Part shown: positions 7,495-9,903 of the stretch, one piece after another | How the letters are laid out: each line of letters opens with the position of its first letter | How positions within the stretch are numbered: position 1 is the stretch's first letter | DNA from: Lentisphaerota bacterium | Lineage (GTDB): Bacteria > Verrucomicrobiota > Kiritimatiellia > JAAZAB01 | NCBI GenBank assembly: GCA_020201415.1 | Contig: JAIVGW010000224.1 | Coordinates: 1-9,903, forward strand | Direction: 5' to 3' | Length of the DNA stretch: 9,903 nucleotides | Notes under the pieces: generated by a model | Told to the model about the DNA's origin: nothing | Seen by the model: the letters and a program-made list of their open reading frames with translations, nothing else | The model's database searches: none | Translations under genes and position numbers: made by a program

Positions 7495-8905
7495 ACCGGG
7501 CGGATTTCTCGAATTTCGGCGACAGGACCCGGGCTACCGCCCGGTGCAGGAACGCCTGCAGGATTATGGCGCGGTGGAATTGCCACCGCCTATGCCGCTG
7601 GCCCGGGAACAGGCCCAGCGCTGCATGGACTGCGGGATTCCATTCTGCCATGGGCACGGCTGCCCCCTGTGCAACATCATTCCCGAAGTCAACGATCTCG
7701 CATCCCGGGGACGCTGGCGTCAGGCCCTGGACCTGCTGTTGGCCACCAATAATTTTCCGGAATTCACCGGCCGCATCTGTCCGGCCCTGTGCGAAGCCGC
7801 CTGCGTGCTGGGAATTAATGATGAACCGGTGACCATCAGACAGATTGAGCTGGCGGTAATCGAGCATGCTTTTGACAAGGGATGGATGCGGCCGCGGACG
7901 CCGCCACGGCGCCTGCCGTTCCGGATGGCGGTCATCGGCTCGGGTCCGGCCGGACTGGCCGTGGCCGATACCCTCAACCAAGCCGGATGCCGGGTGACAG
8001 TCTACGATGGCGATCTCCGGCCGGGCGGCATCCTGCGCTACGGCATTCCCGACTTCAAACTGGAAAAATGGATCATAGACCGGCGCATCGACCTGATGCG
8101 CGAAGAAGGCGTGGAGTTCGAGATGCAAGCCGCCATCGGCGAGGACCTTTCGGCGCGTTTTCTGCAAACCAGGTTTCAGGCCATCTGCCTGGCGGGCGGA
8201 GCGCGCCAGCCGCGCAATATCGCAGTTCCCGGACGCGGGTTGGACGGCATCCACTTCGCGCTGGACTTCCTGATACAGCAAAACCTGCGTTTTGCCGGCG
8301 ATCCGATACCGGAGGGTCCGGAGTTGCACGCCAGTGGCAAAAACGTGATAGTCATCGGCGGCGGCGATACCGGTTCCGACTGCCTGGGCACAGCCCTGCG
8401 CCAGGGAGCCGCTTCCGTCACACAATTGGAAATCATGCCCGAACCTCCGGCGCAACGCGATCCAACGACTCCCTGGCCCCTGTGGCCGCATATGTTGCGC
8501 GAGTCCAGCAGCCACAAGGAAGGCGGCCGGCGACTGTGGAGTGTCCAGACCGTAGGTTTCTCCGGTAAGCAAGGCCGATTACAGATGCTGCACTGTGTGC
8601 GCACCAGCGGCCGGCCGCCGGAATTGCAGACCGTGCCCGGCAGCGAATTCGACCTGCCGGCCGATATGGTATTGCTGGCGATGGGCTTCACCGGACCGAT
8701 ACGCAACAAACTGGCCGAGGAATTGCACCTGGCGCATGACACGCGCGGCAACCTGCTGACGGATGCCGACTGCATGACCAATGCCCCCGGCGTATTCGCC
8801 GCCGGCGATGCCGCGCTGGGCGCCAGCCTGGTCGTGCGCGCCATTGATAACGGAAGGCGCTGCGCCGCCGGCATCCTGCGCCGGCTGGAATCGGAAAAGG
8901 CTTGA
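7487..8905 (+). CDS. gltD: glutamate synthase (NADPH) small subunit
   Basis: GltD takes electrons from NADPH onto FAD and passes them through iron-sulphur clusters to the FMN of GltB. The 472 residues match the family. The N-terminal cluster domain has C46, C49, C54 and C59 (CMDCGIPFCHGHGC) and C98, C102 and C106 (ICPALCEAAC). C62 is an additional cysteine in GCPLC, where many homologues have glycine. FAD-binding GSGPAG is at 151-156 and NADPH-binding GGGDTG at 291-296. The C-terminal FAD segment NAPGVFAAGD is at 432-441. It continues as ALGASLVVRAIDNGR, whereas E. coli-type GltD has RRGQSLVVWAI there. It starts inside the last codons of gltB (8-base overlap), as expected for subunits made together. 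Related domains occur in other NAD(P)H oxidoreductases, but the position next to gltB settles the assignment. Confidence 0.96.
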   Translation: MGKPGGFLEFRRQDPGYRPVQERLQDYGAVELPPPMPLAREQAQRCMDCGIPFCHGHGCPLCNIIPEVNDLASRGRWRQALDLLLATNNFPEFTGRICPALCEAACVLGINDEPVTIRQIELAVIEHAFDKGWMRPRTPPRRLPFRMAVIGSGPAGLAVADTLNQAGCRVTVYDGDLRPGGILRYGIPDFKLEKWIIDRRIDLMREEGVEFEMQAAIGEDLSARFLQTRFQAICLAGGARQPRNIAVPGRGLDGIHFALDFLIQQNLRFAGDPIPEGPELHASGKNVIVIGGGDTGSDCLGTALRQGAASVTQLEIMPEPPAQRDPTTPWPLWPHMLRESSSHKEGGRRLWSVQTVGFSGKQGRLQMLHCVRTSGRPPELQTVPGSEFDLPADMVLLAMGFTGPIRNKLAEELHLAHDTRGNLLTDADCMTNAPGVFAAGDAALGASLVVRAIDNGRRCAAGILRRLESEKA

Positions 8906-8938
8906 CCGCGGGGGGCTAATGGTTAAGCTTCTTGATCA

Positions 8939-8956
8939 GGCCGCCGGACGGCGGCC
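8939..8956 (+). terminator. GC-rich hairpin after gltD, possible terminator
   Basis: GGCCGCC (8939-8945) and GGCGGCC (8950-8956) form a perfect 7-bp stem with a GGAC loop, 33 bases after the gltD stop. No T tract follows, so intrinsic termination would be atypical. It could also protect the 3' end of the mRNA or pause polymerase ahead of the riboswitch. Confidence 0.4.
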
Positions 8957-8976
8957 GGCATGAAAAACATTGATGA

Positions 8977-9067
8977 ACCGGAATGTCCGGCAAGTTCCGT
9001 GTAATTCGGACGCTGTCGCGCAACCGTGTGCGGGCGCAGGCCCGTCAGCCGGAAAACGGCTTCCGGT
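8977..9067 (+). ncRNA. cobalamin (B12) riboswitch aptamer
   Basis: The leader of btuF carries hallmarks of cobalamin riboswitches. GTGTAATTCGG (from 8999) corresponds to the conserved GGTG-AA-CC segment. CGCTGTCGCGCAACCGT (9011-9027) corresponds to the conserved CTG-CCGCAACTGT block. The B12 box is GTCAGCCGGAAAACGGCTTC (9044-9063). ACCGGAA (8977-8983) pairs perfectly with TTCCGGT (9061-9067), giving a closing P1 helix. CCG/CGG closes the TGTAATT loop. CGGGC (9031-9035) and GCCCG (9040-9044) make a small hairpin with loop GCAG. The long peripheral arm of the large versions is absent between the GCAAC block and the B12 box, so the aptamer is only about 90 bases. The next gene is a B12-binding protein, which independently supports the call. 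The exact subclass cannot be set by eye. Confidence 0.87.
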
Positions 9068-9080
9068 CAGAAGTGGTGCT

Positions 9081-9152
9081 TTCCTTCGCGCTTCGGGGAA
9101 CATGCCCTGCCGGGCCCCTGTACCATGGATCGCGCATCAGGGGTGTGGCATG
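9081..9152 (+). promoter_or_regulatory. riboswitch expression platform: hairpin masking the btuF ribosome site and start
   Basis: CCCCTG (9115-9120) pairs with CAGGGG (9138-9143), which contains the btuF Shine-Dalgarno AGGGGTG (9139-9145). Outside it, CATGCC (9101-9106) pairs with GGCATG (9147-9152), which contains the start codon. One two-part hairpin thus hides both. Just upstream, TTCC (9081-9084) and GGAA (9097-9100) form a small stem. In an alternative fold, GGGG (9095-9098) can pair with CCCC (9115-9118) and free the ribosome site. There is no T tract, so control is probably at translation. Folding and switching are inferred. Confidence 0.65.
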
Positions 9153-9903
9153 ATCGTCCAACAAAGACAGCACACACAGAAACCGGGCCTGGCCGTCGGC
9201 CTGCTTCTATTCTGTCTGGCGCTGATGCCGGCGGGCTGCCGCCCGGCCGAAAACTTCGCCACCGGCGGGCCGGCGCAGCGCATTGTATCCATGGCGCCCA
9301 GCATCACGGAACTCCTGTTCGCCCTGGACTGCGGAACGCGCGTAGTGGGCGTTACCAGCTATTGCCTTTATCCCGGGGCAGCGGCGCAATTGCCGCGCGT
9401 CGGCGGTTATTACGACGTCAATTACGAACGGATTCTCTCCCTGCGTCCCGACCTGGTCCTGCTGCCGGTTGAGCATGTGGAGGCTGAACGACATCTGCGC
9501 GCGCTGGGCCTGTCCTGCCGGATGATCGACACCGCCACCATCCCTGCCATTTTCAAGGCCATTGACGACATAGCCGCAATCTGCGGGGCTGAAGCAGCCG
9601 CTGCCGAGCTGACACAAAACATGCAAAGACGCATGAATCAAATTACCGGGCGCACCCGCGGCCGGCCGCCGCGCAAGGTGTTGATTTCCATCGGCCGCAA
9701 CATGGGCTCCGGTGGACTGTCGGACGTTTACCTGGCCGGCAGCGGCACCATGTACGACGAATTGCTGACCATGCTGGGCGCCAGCAATGTGTTCCAGGGC
9801 AACCTGCCCTACGCCCAGATCAGCCAGGAAGCGATCCTGCGCATGAATCCTGATGTGATTATCGATCTGGCCCCGGAACTCGACCGCTCCACCACCCTTA
9901 CCC
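9150..9903 (+). CDS. btuF: cobalamin ABC transporter substrate-binding lipoprotein, partial (3' end outside window)
   Basis: BtuF captures vitamin B12 or cobinamide outside the inner membrane and delivers it to the BtuC-BtuD ABC transporter. The open frame runs 251 codons to the window edge with no stop. Residues 1-30 look like a lipoprotein signal: a basic start, the hydrophobic stretch LAVGLLLFCLALMPAG, then C30; the lipobox PAGC is imperfect at -3. From about residue 44 the fold is that of Fe/B12 periplasmic binding proteins: RIVSMAPSITELLFAL, then VVGVTSYCLYP, LPRVGGYYDVNYERILSLRPDLVLLP, and later KVLISIGR and ILRMNPDVIIDL. The start is supported by AGGGGTG at 9139-9145 and by the riboswitch hairpin ending on this ATG. 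Sequence alone could also fit a siderophore or haem binder; the B12 riboswitch decides for cobalamin. The permease and ATPase genes are likely downstream. Confidence 0.87.
   Translation, partial: MIVQQRQHTQKPGLAVGLLLFCLALMPAGCRPAENFATGGPAQRIVSMAPSITELLFALDCGTRVVGVTSYCLYPGAAAQLPRVGGYYDVNYERILSLRPDLVLLPVEHVEAERHLRALGLSCRMIDTATIPAIFKAIDDIAAICGAEAAAAELTQNMQRRMNQITGRTRGRPPRKVLISIGRNMGSGGLSDVYLAGSGTMYDELLTMLGASNVFQGNLPYAQISQEAILRMNPDVIIDLAPELDRSTTLT

Noticed and set aside
7463..8572. Minus-strand open frame of 369 codons opposite gltD
   Set aside because: Shadow of gltD in GC-rich DNA; no domain recognised.
9026..9472. Plus-strand open frame of 148 codons crossing the riboswitch and btuF start
   Set aside because: It begins inside the aptamer core and then runs out of frame through the clear btuF coding sequence; translation is R/G/P-rich and unlike any protein.

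Overview
The window is about 60% GC in its coding parts and carries five genes, all on the + strand. Three intact ones (glnA, gltB, gltD) form a tight nitrogen-assimilation operon. A truncated serA-like gene lies at the left edge and a truncated vitamin B12 uptake gene (btuF) at the right edge. The sequence points to a Gram-negative-type bacterium: it has a sigma-54 promoter, a class I-beta glutamine synthetase with the adenylylation tyrosine, a two-subunit NADPH-type GOGAT and a lipoprotein-type B12-binding protein. The phylum cannot be fixed from sequence alone. The GlnA and SerA style would fit the PVC group (Verrucomicrobia, Kiritimatiellota and relatives), but this is a weak impression.

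Layout. 1-1262: 3' part of a long-form D-3-phosphoglycerate dehydrogenase (Rossmann part, intervening domain, C-terminal ACT domain). 1263-1589: an AT-rich 327-base regulatory region containing possible serA terminators, a weak sigma-70-like promoter, a near-consensus sigma-54 -24/-12 promoter, a 12-bp perfect palindrome over the predicted transcription start, and a strong ribosome binding site. 1590-8905: glnA, gltB and gltD, overlapping by 11 and 8 bases. 8906-9149: a GC-rich hairpin, then a compact cobalamin riboswitch and its expression platform. 9150-9903: btuF, running off the right edge.

How it works together. GlnA makes glutamine from glutamate, ammonia and ATP. GltB and GltD transfer the amide to 2-oxoglutarate and return two glutamates. 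One sigma-54 promoter followed by overlapping genes would produce the whole GS-GOGAT cycle from one transcript. The serA-like gene feeds serine synthesis and is probably a separate unit. The riboswitch and btuF form a B12-repressed uptake unit, unrelated to nitrogen except by position.

No wholly new system is visible; the genes are core metabolism. The most interesting parts are regulatory. The B12 riboswitch has an expression platform that can be drawn as one hairpin burying both the Shine-Dalgarno sequence and the start codon of btuF. The glnA promoter has a perfect palindrome exactly at its predicted start site.
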